The notes beneath the pieces were generated by a model. That model was not told where the DNA came from. It worked only from the letters and a program-made list of their open reading frames with translations, and did not search any database. Shown in pieces: positions 46,502 to 55,622 of a stretch of DNA of 58,364 bases; position 1 is the first letter of the stretch, and every line of letters begins with the position of its first letter. The DNA is taken from assembly GCA_037443205.1 (NCBI GenBank), contig JBBIOU010000022.1, positions 1 through 58,364 on the forward strand, given 5' to 3'. The DNA is from JBBIOU01 sp037443205. Its GTDB lineage: Bacteria; Bacteroidota; Bacteroidia; Flavobacteriales_D; UBA2798. The translations under genes and the position numbers were made by a program.

Positions 46502-47111
46502 TTTTAATATACTCTTTATAGTCATTAATACTTTTTAGTATTACTTCTTTTGCTTCTTCGGAATCGTAAGTATGGGTTATTTCTACTGGTTTAATTTCAG
46601 AACCGGGCATTTGTTTATAGGTTAAAAAATAATGTTTTATTCTTTCAATAAGAAGAGCCGGACAGTTGCTTATATTATTCATGTTTCCGTAAACTGCATC
46701 ATCTTTTAAAACGGCAATTATCTTATCATCGGCCTGGTTGCCGTCAAACATTCTAAAACCGCCTATGGGTATGGCCTGTACCAGTAAATATCCGTGAGGA
46801 ATTATTTTTTCTGTAAGTACACAAATATCCAGTGGGTCTCCATCGCCCCGGATATTTTTTTTAGTAGTTTTATACATAGCATATTCAGCAATATTTTCAC
46901 CGCAATAGGTTTGAGGAATAAAACCATACAAAGCAGGAATGATATTTGAAAATTTTTGAGGACGGTCAATTTTCAGAAAACCTGATTTTTTATCTATTTC
47001 GTATTTAACCGTATCGCTTGGAACAATTTCTATAAATGCATTTATTAATTCCGGAGATTGTTCGTGCAAATCAATGCCATGCCAGGGGTGTAAAGTGTAT
47101 TTATTAAGCAT
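46494..47111 (-). CDS. ppa: inorganic pyrophosphatase, family I
   Basis: 205 residues from the ATG at 47111. Family I signature DGDPLDICVLTE, substrate residues in KYEIDKKSGFLKIDR, and the Bacteroidetes-length C-terminus. It hydrolyses PPi. It stands inside the menaquinone cluster, where MenA (prenyl transfer) and MenE (acyl-adenylate) both release PPi, so a pull on these steps is a reasonable inference. The menA stop lies 10 bp upstream. Confidence 0.9.
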   Translation of the reverse strand: MLNKYTLHPWHGIDLHEQSPELINAFIEIVPSDTVKYEIDKKSGFLKIDRPQKFSNIIPALYGFIPQTYCGENIAEYAMYKTTKKNIRGDGDPLDICVLTEKIIPHGYLLVQAIPIGGFRMFDGNQADDKIIAVLKDDAVYGNMNNISNCPALLIERIKHYFLTYKQMPGSEIKPVEITHTYDSEEAKEVILKSINDYKEYIKNA

Positions 47112-47121
47112 AAACCTGAAT

Positions 47122-48045
47122 TTATTTGTAGTAAGCAATTATTAAACCTGCAGCAAACAGCAACGAACATGTAAACGCAGCTAAGGCTAAGGGTTTTAAT
47201 TTATTATCCAGTTTATTAGGGTTATCGTTTTCATAAATATCAATCATGTTTAAAATAAAAACCGGAAAAGTAATTAAGTATAAAAACTGAATTAATTCGC
47301 CTTGTTGGGGCGTTTGTATATAACTGTAAGCAATCATGCATAGCATGGCAGATGTAAGTAATAAAGCATGGTATTTTTTTGCACGATTAACACCCATTAT
47401 CACTACCAATGTTTTTTTACCAAAATTTTTATCATTGGCATAATCGCGCATATTATTAATATTTAATACAGCAGCACTGAAAAATCCAACAGATAATGCA
47501 GGAAGTAAAACCAGGCCGTGTAATTTTCCGGTTTGTAAATAATAGCTTCCGGCAACCCCAATCAAACCAAAAAATATAATCACAAAAAAATCGCCAAGGC
47601 CTATATATCCATAAGACTTTTTACCTATGGTATAAGTGATGGCAGCAACTATACAAGCAACACCCAATGCCAACATAATGCTTATTCCCTGTGTTTGGAT
47701 AAGGTCATAACTTAAAGTCAAAAGAATTATTCCTGAAAAAAAACTCAGCAAACCAAATATCCATAAGGCAATTTTCATACTTTGTTTGGAGATGATACCG
47801 CTTTGCAATGCCCGTTTTTCGCCTATGCGGTTTTCATTATCAGTACCTTTGATAAAATCACCGTAATCATTTGCCAGATTGGAAAGTATTTGCAAAAACA
47901 AAGCGGTAAGCAGAGTAAAAACAAATATTTCGGGTTTAAGTGTATGGTCTTTATAAGCCATACCGCTTCCTGCTATAACGGGTGTCAAAGAAAGAGGAAG
48001 TGTTCTTAATCTAAAAGCCAACAGCCAGTTTTTAATATTTGCCAT
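47122..48045 (-). CDS. menA: 1,4-dihydroxy-2-naphthoate polyprenyltransferase
   Basis: 307 residues with eight to nine membrane helices. The prenyl diphosphate/Mg2+ motif NLANDYGDFIKGTDNENRIG and second motif NNMRDYANDKNFGKKTL are the UbiA-superfamily MenA signatures, and TLPLSLTPVIAGSGMAY opens the first helix. It joins DHNA to a polyprenyl chain to form demethylmenaquinone. First gene of the menA-ppa-menC-menE operon. Confidence 0.93.
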   Translation of the reverse strand: MANIKNWLLAFRLRTLPLSLTPVIAGSGMAYKDHTLKPEIFVFTLLTALFLQILSNLANDYGDFIKGTDNENRIGEKRALQSGIISKQSMKIALWIFGLLSFFSGIILLTLSYDLIQTQGISIMLALGVACIVAAITYTIGKKSYGYIGLGDFFVIIFFGLIGVAGSYYLQTGKLHGLVLLPALSVGFFSAAVLNINNMRDYANDKNFGKKTLVVIMGVNRAKKYHALLLTSAMLCMIAYSYIQTPQQGELIQFLYLITFPVFILNMIDIYENDNPNKLDNKLKPLALAAFTCSLLFAAGLIIAYYK

Positions 48046-48110
48046 AAAACAAAAGTACTAAATAAGCAGTAATCTTAATATATTGATTTGGGTTAGCCCC
48101 ACATTAAACT

Positions 48111-48175
48111 ATATTACACCTTAACACCAAAAAAGTCTAATAACTTTTTTGGTGTTAAAAGATAATGTGTAATAT
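48111..48175. repeat. palindromic repeat, copy 2 (nested hairpin)
   Basis: Inner stem of 16 perfect base pairs, ttaacaccaaaaaagt (48121-48136) with acttttttggtgttaa (48143-48158), loop ctaata. Outer arms atattacac (48111-48119) and gtgtaatat (48167-48175) pair too, with a short unpaired segment on one side. The element lies between the divergent menA and threonine aldolase genes, so it is not a normal transcription terminator of either. A related but weaker palindrome sits at 5226-5258. Confidence 0.75.
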
Positions 48176-48197
48176 TGTTTAAGAAAGTTAATACAAT

Positions 48198-49214
48198 ATG
48201 CTGATAGATTTAAGAAGCGATACGGTAACACAACCATCTGCAGCCATGCGCGAATATATGATGCAGGCAAAAGTGGGTGATGATGTATTTGGGGAAGACC
48301 CAACCGTAAATGAGTTACAGGATTTATGCGCAAAGATGTTTGGCAAAGAAGCGGGTTTGTTTTTTGTGTCAGGAACCATGGCTAACCAGGCCGCCATAAG
48401 AGTAAATACAACTCCGGGCGGTGAAGTAATTTGCCATAAGGAAGCCCATGTATATAAATATGAAGGAGGAGGTATAGCTGTTCATTCCCATTGCTCGGTA
48501 AAACTTATTGATGGCAACAGAGGTCGTATAAAACCGCATGACGTAGCTCAAAATATTAACAACCCCCAGGATGTACATTTACCATTAACGCAATTGGTTT
48601 GTTTAGAAGACACCGCCAATCGTGGCGGAGGTGCTATATACAATATTGCGGATATAGAAAAAATAGCTGCGATATGCAAAAATAATAATTTGTCATTGCA
48701 TTTAGACGGAGCCAGAGTATTTAATGCGCTTATTGAAACAAAAGCAGATTATATAAAATATGCTGCAAATTTTGATACTCTTTCCATTTGTCTTTCAAAA
48801 GGTCTTGGTGCGCCTATGGGTTCCGTATTAATCGGCTCCAAAGAGCAAATTAAAAAAGCACATCGCATACGAAAAGTTTTAGGTGGAGGAACCCGTCAGG
48901 CAGGAATTATTGCAGCAGCAGGAATTTTTGCATTAAAAAATAATATAGACCGATTAAAAACCGATCATGAAAATGCTAAGTTACTTGCCCGCGAAATTGA
49001 ACAATTAACCTATGTTGAAGAAATATTACCGGTAGAAACCAATATAGTTGTTTATCGTTTAAACGATAAAATAAATCAAGAAGAATATTTAAAGCATCTG
49101 AAAGCAAAAAATGTTTTGGCGGTTGCTTTTGGTCCGCAATTAATTCGTTTGGTAACGCATTTAGATTTTAAAACCGAACAAATAGAAGCAGTAAAAATTG
49201 CATTAAAAATGTAA
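48198..49214 (+). CDS. low-specificity threonine aldolase family, PLP enzyme
   Basis: 338 residues. IDLRSDTVTQPSAAMREYM start, DDVFGEDPTVNELQ, FFVSGTMANQAAI, HLDGARVFNA, and the Schiff-base Lys in SICLSKGLGAPMGS. It splits L-allo-threonine/threonine to glycine and acetaldehyde, a PLP type I enzyme. Family assignment is sure; exact stereo-preference is not. Confidence 0.92.
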   Translation: MLIDLRSDTVTQPSAAMREYMMQAKVGDDVFGEDPTVNELQDLCAKMFGKEAGLFFVSGTMANQAAIRVNTTPGGEVICHKEAHVYKYEGGGIAVHSHCSVKLIDGNRGRIKPHDVAQNINNPQDVHLPLTQLVCLEDTANRGGGAIYNIADIEKIAAICKNNNLSLHLDGARVFNALIETKADYIKYAANFDTLSICLSKGLGAPMGSVLIGSKEQIKKAHRIRKVLGGGTRQAGIIAAAGIFALKNNIDRLKTDHENAKLLAREIEQLTYVEEILPVETNIVVYRLNDKINQEEYLKHLKAKNVLAVAFGPQLIRLVTHLDFKTEQIEAVKIALKM

Positions 49215-49218
49215 GTTT

Positions 49219-49875
49219 ATGAATAAACCCGCTTTCTTTTTACTTATATTTATATCTTGCAGTGCAACACAACACAAACAAGAAAAACAAAATAATCCGG
49301 TTGTTAATTTACCGTCTGCAACAACTAACAAACAGGAACCGGAAAAAATTGACGATCCTTTTTTTGCAGAATTATGTCGCTATGCTTACGAACAAACTTT
49401 GCAAAAAGTAACTTACGATGGTTCATATTATATAATTCCATACCCCAATGGCGATGTGCCCGAAAATATAGGCGTTTGTACGGATGTAATAATCCGCGCA
49501 TACAGAAAAACAGGATACGATTTGCAAAAATTAATTCATGAAGACATGAAAATAGCTCATGCAGACTATAATAAAAGGCGCAAAACCGAAAAATTAGACC
49601 CAAACATTGATCATAGAAGAACACCCAACATGCAAACGTTTTTTAAACGACAGGGAGCAGAATTGCCAATAAGTAATAATGCCCGGGATTATAAACCCGG
49701 TGACATAGTATTTTGGGATGTGGCATACGGACACGTGGGTTTTGTTGTTAATTATAAAACTCACGATAAACAACGCTACATGGTTGTTCATAATATTGGT
49801 GCAGGACCTCAATTAGAAGATTTTTTATTTGGAGCCAAAATTACCGGTCACTACAGGTGGAAACCTAAAAAATAA
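49219..49875 (+). CDS. DUF1287 lipoprotein, NlpC/P60-like fold
   Basis: 218 residues. Lipobox LIFISC (Cys at about 14) marks a lipoprotein. The body fits DUF1287: GSYYIIPYPNGDVPENIGVCTDVIIRAYRKTGYDL with a catalytic-type Cys, and YKPGDIVFWDVAYGHVGFVVN with the His. Peptidase activity is possible but not shown. Follows the threonine aldolase gene by 4 bp. Confidence 0.85.
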   Translation: MNKPAFFLLIFISCSATQHKQEKQNNPVVNLPSATTNKQEPEKIDDPFFAELCRYAYEQTLQKVTYDGSYYIIPYPNGDVPENIGVCTDVIIRAYRKTGYDLQKLIHEDMKIAHADYNKRRKTEKLDPNIDHRRTPNMQTFFKRQGAELPISNNARDYKPGDIVFWDVAYGHVGFVVNYKTHDKQRYMVVHNIGAGPQLEDFLFGAKITGHYRWKPKK

Positions 49876-49894
49876 GAGGGTGTATTAACCCGCA

Positions 49895-52336
49895 TTAATC
49901 CTGAACATAATACATAGCCGGGTTTATTTCTTTAATTTTTAGGCGTTCTTTATAACGATTAATTCCTTCGGTAAGCCAACTTTTAAAATCATCCACTTTT
50001 CCATGGCTTTGAAAACTTGCATAGCCGTTTAATATATTTTCATTTTGGTCAACCATTAAATACATGGGTTGTGAGTTACTTTTGTGTTTTTCACGTTGAT
50101 ATTCGCTCCATTTTTGGCCAACAGTTTTAAGCGTTTTTCCGGTAAAGGGAGAAACTTCGGGTTGGGGCAAGTTATTTTTTTCATCTACATAAAGCGAGGC
50201 AATAATTACTTCGTTTTGCAAAAGTTTTAACACATTTTCATCGCTCCACACACGTTCTTCCATTTGACGGCAATTTACACATGCCCACCCGGTAAAATCT
50301 ATCATCACCGGCTTTTGTATTTTTTCAGAATATTTTAAAGCATATTGTAAATCATGAAACACAACCAGACCATGTGGTCCGTGCTCAGCATGTTCGGGTA
50401 AAATTGTTTCGGGCGCCCTACCGCCAATACCAAAGGGAGATTCGCTGTAGTGCAGGGGAGGAGGAAATCCTGAAATTAATTTTAAAGGAGCTCCCCACAA
50501 TCCGGGTATTAAATATACCACAAACGAAAAAATAAATACGCTTAATATTATGCGAATGGTTGAAACATAAGGCAAATCAGCATCGTGCGAAAGTTTTATT
50601 TTTCCCAGCATATAAAAACCCCACAAGGCAAAAATTACCAACCATATAGACAGAAAAATTTCTCTTTCCAACAAATGGGCATTAATTACTAAATCAGCAT
50701 TAGACAAAAACTTAAATGCAAAGGCTAATTCTAAAAAACCTAAACTAACTTTAACGGTATTTAACCAACCGCCTGATTGGGGCATGGAATTTAACCACCC
50801 CGGAAAAATGGCAAACAATGTAAAAGGCAAAGCAATGGCCAAAGAAAAACCCAGCATACCAAAAAATGGTGCTAATCCTCCATCGGTAGCAGCTTTTACC
50901 AACAAGGTACCAACAATAGGTCCGGTACATGAAAAGGATACTAAGGCCAAAGTAAATGCCATAAAAAATATACCTAATATTCCGCCCCGGTCGGCATTTT
51001 TATCGGCAGCATTTATCCAGGCAGAGGGTAATACAATTTCGAATGCGCCCAAAAATGATAAGGCAAATACAATGAGCAAAACAAAGAAAAATAAATTGAA
51101 ATAAATATTGGTTGATAAAGCGTTTAATGAATCAGCTCCGTAAATAGTTGTAATAAGTAATCCTAAAAATACATAAATGAAGATGATAAAAAATCCGTAT
51201 AACGAAGCATTGCGTATTCCTTTGCTTTTGTTTTTGGAGGATTTTAAAAAATAACTTACCGTCATGGGAATCATCGGAAAGACACAGGGAGTTAACAGCG
51301 CTAAAAAACCACTTAAAAATGCGGTTATGAAAATCACCCAATATGAATCGCTCAAATCGCTATTTTCATCAGCTTCGGCATTTAATAAGTTTACTTGTAC
51401 AAACAAATTTTCGTTGAGTTTTAAAATTTTATCGCGGTGTAATACGCAGTAATTTATTGTAACATTAATACCGTTTTTCAAAGTACTGCTATCAGCATCT
51501 AGCAGAGTTATTTTTTGTTTAACCGAAAAACTATTTTTGAAAACCGGGTAAACAAGTGAGTTAAAAATGGTATCGCTTGTTTTTGGAAATACAGTACTGC
51601 CGTTTAAAGTAATATTGCTTGTTAGATTAAATTTTATGTTTAAGGGGATTATTTTTTCGGATGCGGGGGCTTTAGGAGCAAAAAGATAATAACCGTCTTT
51701 AATTTTTACATCCAGTATTAATTCATAATTGCTTTCGCTGTATTTTTTGGTAAATATTTTCCAAGAAACCGGTTTAATAGTTACCTCTTTATCTAACATA
51801 TTATTGTTTAGGGTATTATTTGTATCGCGGTTTATCTTGTGCTCATAGCCGGGGTTATTGATATTTTCGGAGCTGCAGTTTGCCGAACCTTTTATTTTAA
51901 ACGTAAAAGTATTATCGGGCTCAAAAATACATTTACTGTCATCGCAGGTTTGGTAAGAGATGTTAAGTTTTATATCAAAATCACTTTTACTAAGTACTTT
52001 TATTTTTTGTTTAAAAATTACGGTTCCATCAAAATCCCAAACTTCCGTTTCAAAAATTTTATCGAAATGAACATGCGGTTTAGGTTCGGAGGTTTTACCT
52101 ATAAGTTTGTAGTTTTTATTTGTTTCCCATTGAAATTCTGTTGGCAAAGGTCCGCCATCCGGAGTGTATTGCGAATAAATATGCCACTTAGGGTCAATAA
52201 TGGCTTTAATGATAAGTTCGGCATCGCAATCTTTTTGGTTTACGGATGTTTCCCATTTAACATGTTTTTCTATTTGAGCACCTGCCGAAAATGTTGTTAC
52301 ACAAAAGATAATACAATAAACTAAAATTCTTACCAT
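49895..52336 (-). CDS. dsbD: thiol:disulfide interchange protein DsbD
   Basis: 813 residues. Signal peptide; one or two N-terminal beta-domains (about 25-320), the first with the conserved WHIYSQYTPDGGPLPTEF; a membrane domain of about eight helices (330-650) with LTPCVFPMIPMT and SFSCTGPIVG, the two redox Cys; and a C-terminal thioredoxin domain with CVNC in DFTGWACVNCRQ. It carries electrons across the inner membrane to periplasmic thiol enzymes. Confidence 0.92.
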   Translation of the reverse strand: MVRILVYCIIFCVTTFSAGAQIEKHVKWETSVNQKDCDAELIIKAIIDPKWHIYSQYTPDGGPLPTEFQWETNKNYKLIGKTSEPKPHVHFDKIFETEVWDFDGTVIFKQKIKVLSKSDFDIKLNISYQTCDDSKCIFEPDNTFTFKIKGSANCSSENINNPGYEHKINRDTNNTLNNNMLDKEVTIKPVSWKIFTKKYSESNYELILDVKIKDGYYLFAPKAPASEKIIPLNIKFNLTSNITLNGSTVFPKTSDTIFNSLVYPVFKNSFSVKQKITLLDADSSTLKNGINVTINYCVLHRDKILKLNENLFVQVNLLNAEADENSDLSDSYWVIFITAFLSGFLALLTPCVFPMIPMTVSYFLKSSKNKSKGIRNASLYGFFIIFIYVFLGLLITTIYGADSLNALSTNIYFNLFFFVLLIVFALSFLGAFEIVLPSAWINAADKNADRGGILGIFFMAFTLALVSFSCTGPIVGTLLVKAATDGGLAPFFGMLGFSLAIALPFTLFAIFPGWLNSMPQSGGWLNTVKVSLGFLELAFAFKFLSNADLVINAHLLEREIFLSIWLVIFALWGFYMLGKIKLSHDADLPYVSTIRIILSVFIFSFVVYLIPGLWGAPLKLISGFPPPLHYSESPFGIGGRAPETILPEHAEHGPHGLVVFHDLQYALKYSEKIQKPVMIDFTGWACVNCRQMEERVWSDENVLKLLQNEVIIASLYVDEKNNLPQPEVSPFTGKTLKTVGQKWSEYQREKHKSNSQPMYLMVDQNENILNGYASFQSHGKVDDFKSWLTEGINRYKERLKIKEINPAMYYVQD

Positions 52337-52359
52337 TTTTTAAATTTTCAAATATTACT

Positions 52360-52367
52360 CAAAAATA
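52360..52367 (-). promoter_or_regulatory. -7 element before dsbD
   Basis: TATTTTTG on the minus strand, 24 nt before the ATG at 52336; no TTTG at 19 nt is seen. Confidence 0.4.
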
Positions 52368-52465
52368 CCTGTTTTTATTTTACTAAGACGAAAAAGTATT
52401 ATGTATATTCTTGGAGTTTTAAATTAAAAAAAGAAAACTTGTAAATTAACGAGATTTATTAATTT

Positions 52466-53281
52466 TCAAAGCAACCATTCTGCAGGAATTTTACATACGG
52501 GTACAGGAACCATTTTATGACGGTTGGCATTATGAAAAGTAAGATAAATTTTAAGCACTTGTTTTTGTCGGGAATTTATATCGGTTAAGGAATTTATTTC
52601 ATCAGGTTGGAGTTGTTGTTTATGATTGTTTTGCATGTACTGCATGGCCCATTCTAATTCGCTGTAGGTAGCACCTATTTGTTGTTCATCGCTGCGACCA
52701 TCTTCCCAAAGTCCGTCAGTGGGGACTGCATTTAAAATGCTTGCAACGATGCCTAAATGTTTGCCCAACTCATACACCTGGGTTTTGTATAAATCGGCAA
52801 TGGGACTAAGATCAACACCTCCATCGCCATATTTGGTAAAAAAACCTATACCAAAGTCTTCTACTTTATTGCCGGTGCCGGCAACCAATAGATTATTGCT
52901 TTGTGCAATAGCATAAAGCGTGGTCATTCTTAAACGCGAGCGGGTATTGGCCATGCTAAGGCGGTGCGCAGAGGTATGTTCAGGAAAAGCGCTTTTAAGT
53001 GCTTCAAAACTTTCGGTAAGGTTAATTTCTAAAGCGGTTACATTTTTAAAATTGTTTTTTAACCATTCTATGTGCTCATTAGCGCGATTGTATTCATCGC
53101 TGCGCTGATGTATAGGCAGGTTTAATACCCAAACAGGCTTAAGTGTTTTTGCGGCAAGCGTTGAGGTAACAGCCGAATCAATCCCTCCTGAAATTCCAAC
53201 AACAAACCCGTTAGTGTTAGAATGATCGGAATAATTCTTTAACCAGTTTGTAATATATGCGGCTATTTCTTCTGTTTTCAT
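52466..53281 (-). CDS. nadE: NAD(+) synthase, ammonia-dependent
   Basis: 271 residues from the ATG at 53281; an upstream TTG would overlap the -7 element. PP-loop motif VVGISGGIDSAVTSTLAA, LLVAGTGNKVEDFGIGFFTKYGDGGVDLSPIADLYKTQV and PTDGLWEDGRSDEQQIG are diagnostic. No glutaminase domain is fused. It adenylates and amidates NaAD to NAD. A -7 element TACCTTTG is only about 9 nt before the ATG. Confidence 0.94.
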   Translation of the reverse strand: MKTEEIAAYITNWLKNYSDHSNTNGFVVGISGGIDSAVTSTLAAKTLKPVWVLNLPIHQRSDEYNRANEHIEWLKNNFKNVTALEINLTESFEALKSAFPEHTSAHRLSMANTRSRLRMTTLYAIAQSNNLLVAGTGNKVEDFGIGFFTKYGDGGVDLSPIADLYKTQVYELGKHLGIVASILNAVPTDGLWEDGRSDEQQIGATYSELEWAMQYMQNNHKQQLQPDEINSLTDINSRQKQVLKIYLTFHNANRHKMVPVPVCKIPAEWLL

Positions 53282-53290
53282 GGTTTGGGC

Positions 53291-53298
53291 CAAAGGTA
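53291..53298 (-). promoter_or_regulatory. -7 element before nadE
   Basis: TACCTTTG on the minus strand matches TAnnTTTG; it would give a very short leader before the ATG at 53281. Confidence 0.4.
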
Positions 53299-53301
53299 AT
53301 A

Positions 53302-53330
53302 CAAAAAAAATCCCTCCAATCAGGAGGGAT
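53302..53330 (-). terminator. intrinsic terminator after the PorT-like gene
   Basis: Perfect 8-bp stem atccctcc/ggagggat, 5-nt loop, and a run of eight T on the minus strand, 26 nt after the PorT-like stop. Confidence 0.85.
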
Positions 53331-53355
53331 AAAAGTAAAATATTTATTTTATGTT

Positions 53356-54174
53356 TTAGAATAATACCCCGATGGTAATGAGTATGTTTTGTGAAGTAGC
53401 TTTTTGTTTAAAAGCTTGATTTGTATTTGTTAATAAAAATTTAGATTCGCTTTTTAAAACATTGCTAAATCCAAGGTTGTAAGTAGCACCAAATACTAAG
53501 CTGGTACTGCCGGATATATTCCACTCTACACCACCACCAATATTTAAACCGGTTCTGAAAATTTGCATATCGCTGTTGTTAAGTGTTTTTTCTTCGTTAT
53601 AACCGGTGTTCGGTTGTGCATATACCAAATTACCGCTGCTTAATGCGCCCGAAGCGTATCTGAGTTCGGTGCCTTCATCGCTTGCAGTTGCTTTGGCTCT
53701 AAAGCCCAAACTTAAACCAAATAAACCGTAATAACGCATATAACCAATTTCGTTGGTTTTCATCTTTAAGTTTAAAGGAAGGGTAACATAAGTTACGTTA
53801 TAAGTACGTTTTTTTAAATGTACCATGTCATATTTAACGTAATCAGCCGAGTTTACAGCACTAAGTTCTGCATAACCATCGACATTTTTAAAATACTTGG
53901 TTGAATCTAAAAAATTTAATACACCGCCATCGTAGTTTACAGATAAACCTGTGCAAAACCAGATGTTTTCGGTAAATTTAAATTCTGTACTCAGACCCCA
54001 GGCAAATTTTAGTTTAGTGCCTCCGCTGCTAAGTTTTTTACTATCGGTTTTATACCAGGTAAATGCAGGTTGTGCCTGTAAGCCAAACCTAAATTTGCCT
54101 GATTTTTCGTCTTGGGCATTTACAAGCAGTGAAGAACTTAAAAATAAGGTTAAAACAAGGCTTAATTTTTTCAT
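53356..54174 (-). CDS. PorT-family-type outer-membrane beta-barrel
   Basis: 272 residues. Signal peptide ending LVNAQ; strands alternate through the whole chain (KLKFAWGLSTEFKFTENIWFCTGLSVNYDGG, GGGVEWNISGSTSLVFGATYNLGF) and the last strand ends in F (ILITIGVLF). It fits the OMP_b-brl_2/PorT group. It is not necessarily PorT itself: several such barrels exist per genome. Divergent from gldB by 42 bp. Confidence 0.78.
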   Translation of the reverse strand: MKKLSLVLTLFLSSSLLVNAQDEKSGKFRFGLQAQPAFTWYKTDSKKLSSGGTKLKFAWGLSTEFKFTENIWFCTGLSVNYDGGVLNFLDSTKYFKNVDGYAELSAVNSADYVKYDMVHLKKRTYNVTYVTLPLNLKMKTNEIGYMRYYGLFGLSLGFRAKATASDEGTELRYASGALSSGNLVYAQPNTGYNEEKTLNNSDMQIFRTGLNIGGGVEWNISGSTSLVFGATYNLGFSNVLKSESKFLLTNTNQAFKQKATSQNILITIGVLF

Positions 54175-54216
54175 AGTTTTGTAAATTGTTTATGCAATAT
54201 TAATACTTTTTTACAA

Positions 54217-54381
54217 ATGACCTGTGTCAGCACTGTTAAATATTTATTTTTTTTAATTACGGTGGGTATTTTTTTTGGTTGTAAACCCAATAACCCTTTA
54301 AAATTTGACGTTTCATCCATCAATGCACAACTGTATATTACCCGCTGGGATGTAATAATGTTTGAGAAAAAAAAAAAATGA
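54217..54381 (+). pseudogene. gldB: gldB N-terminal lipoprotein part, cut by in-frame TGA
   Basis: ATG at 54217 opens a lipoprotein start (lipobox FFGC at about residue 22), then KFDVSSINAQLYITRWDVIMFEKKKK and a TGA at 54379-54381 directly after a run of twelve A. The rest of GldB continues in the same frame after the stop. Whether the TGA is real or comes from two small homopolymer-length errors (one A too many and one T too few in the following T run) cannot be decided from the sequence alone. Confidence 0.7.
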
Positions 54382-55248
54382 TTTTTAAGTCTGCACAACC
54401 AATTAATAAACGACAATAAAAATTTGTATAAAGTATATTTTGAAGGTATGTTAGGCGCAGGTCCGGTTGACGATTCCTTAGCACCCCTGTATTTAGAACG
54501 ATTTATCAGCGATAAAACACAACAAAAAATTTATACACACATACAATCGGTTTTTGGAGATTTATCCGAATTAAAATCCGAACTAGAAAATGCTTTTAAA
54601 TATTTGCGATATTACTACCCGCAGGCTGTTATTCCTAAAATATATACTTATAACTCTACGTTTAATTCGGGGGTATATATAGAGGATAGTTGTTTGGGTA
54701 TTGGATTAGAAATGTATTTGGGAGCGGATAACGAAATTATCAAAGCAATACCCACAGAAGTTCTGCCACAGTTTATAAAAAATAATATGCATAAAAAAAA
54801 TGTAGTGATAGACGCAGTAAGAGGCTGGTTTGAAATAAACTATTTACAATTAGAAACAGGTACAGATTTTTTAACTAACATTATTCATCAAGGAAAAATA
54901 TTATACGCATTGGATGCGCTTTTGCCCGATGCTCCGGATAGTATAAAAATCCGCTGGCCGCAAAAAAAACTTGATTGGTGCGTTAAAAACGAATATAACA
55001 TTTGGAAAGAAATAATTGATAAAAATATTTTATACACATCCGACCCTAAAGTAATAGAAAAATTTACCGCAGAAGCGCCCTTTACGGCAGGCTTACCGCA
55101 AGAATCACCCGGTCGTGTAGGATGTTGGCTGGGCTGGCAAATGGTAAAAGCATATATGAATGAGTTTCCTAAACTTAAATTACCCGATTTAGTTAAAGAA
55201 AACAACCCCAAAAAAATTTTAAAATACTATAAACCCCCAAAACCATGA
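54382..55248 (+). CDS. gldB: gliding motility lipoprotein GldB, main part after the in-frame TGA
   Basis: Open frame from 54382 to the stop at 55248, with a possible TTG start at 54424. It carries the GldB body: YKVYFEGMLGAGPVDDSLAPLYLERFISD, YYPQAVIPKIYTYNSTFNSGVYIED, GLEMYLGADNEIIK, and GRVGCWLGWQMVKAYMNEFP. GldB is a membrane lipoprotein needed for gliding in Flavobacterium johnsoniae. If translation begins at TTG the product lacks its lipid anchor. The stop overlaps gldC by 4 bp (ATGA), as in intact gldBC operons, so the reading frame has otherwise been kept. Confidence 0.8.
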   Translation, partial: FLSLHNQLINDNKNLYKVYFEGMLGAGPVDDSLAPLYLERFISDKTQQKIYTHIQSVFGDLSELKSELENAFKYLRYYYPQAVIPKIYTYNSTFNSGVYIEDSCLGIGLEMYLGADNEIIKAIPTEVLPQFIKNNMHKKNVVIDAVRGWFEINYLQLETGTDFLTNIIHQGKILYALDALLPDAPDSIKIRWPQKKLDWCVKNEYNIWKEIIDKNILYTSDPKVIEKFTAEAPFTAGLPQESPGRVGCWLGWQMVKAYMNEFPKLKLPDLVKENNPKKILKYYKPPKP

Positions 55249-55580
55249 GTGTAAAAAAATCAGAAATAAAAATTACGGTATCGCTGGATGAAAATAATTT
55301 ACCGGTCGAAATGAATTGGACAGCCACTGATGCCGGTATTAACCAGGAACCTTGCAAAGCGCTTATTTTATCTTTATGGAATGAAAAAGAACAAAATACT
55401 CTGCGTATGGATTTGTGGAATAAAGATATGAAAGTAGATGAAATGAAAATGTTTTTTCATCAAACATTGCTTACCCTTGCCGATACCTTTGAAAAAGCAA
55501 CAGGCGAAAAAAATATCAGTGAAGATTTAAGAGATTATTGTTTTCATTTTGCCGAAAAAATGAATATTTTACCACAGTAA
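55245..55580 (+). CDS. gldC: gliding motility protein GldC
   Basis: 111 residues, family-typical length. KSEIKITVSLDENNLPVEMNWTATDAG and LRMDLWNKDMKVDEMKMFFHQTLLTLADT are the GldC signatures. A small cytoplasmic protein found beside gldB in Bacteroidetes; in F. johnsoniae gldC loss lowers gliding. Start overlaps the gldB stop. Confidence 0.93.
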   Translation: MSVKKSEIKITVSLDENNLPVEMNWTATDAGINQEPCKALILSLWNEKEQNTLRMDLWNKDMKVDEMKMFFHQTLLTLADTFEKATGEKNISEDLRDYCFHFAEKMNILPQ

Positions 55581-55622
55581 AAAGCAATCATATTTTTTGT
55601 ATATTGCATAAATTTATATGCT

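Noticed and set aside
54379..54381. TGA read as selenocysteine or as a reassigned codon
   Set aside because: TGA ends several other genes here (for example at 29720-29722 and 42772-42774), and no SECIS-like hairpin follows directly.
54171..54416. 81-codon open frame on the minus strand at the gldB start
   Set aside because: It is the shadow of the gldB lipoprotein start, overlaps the PorT-like start, and has no recognisable protein feature.
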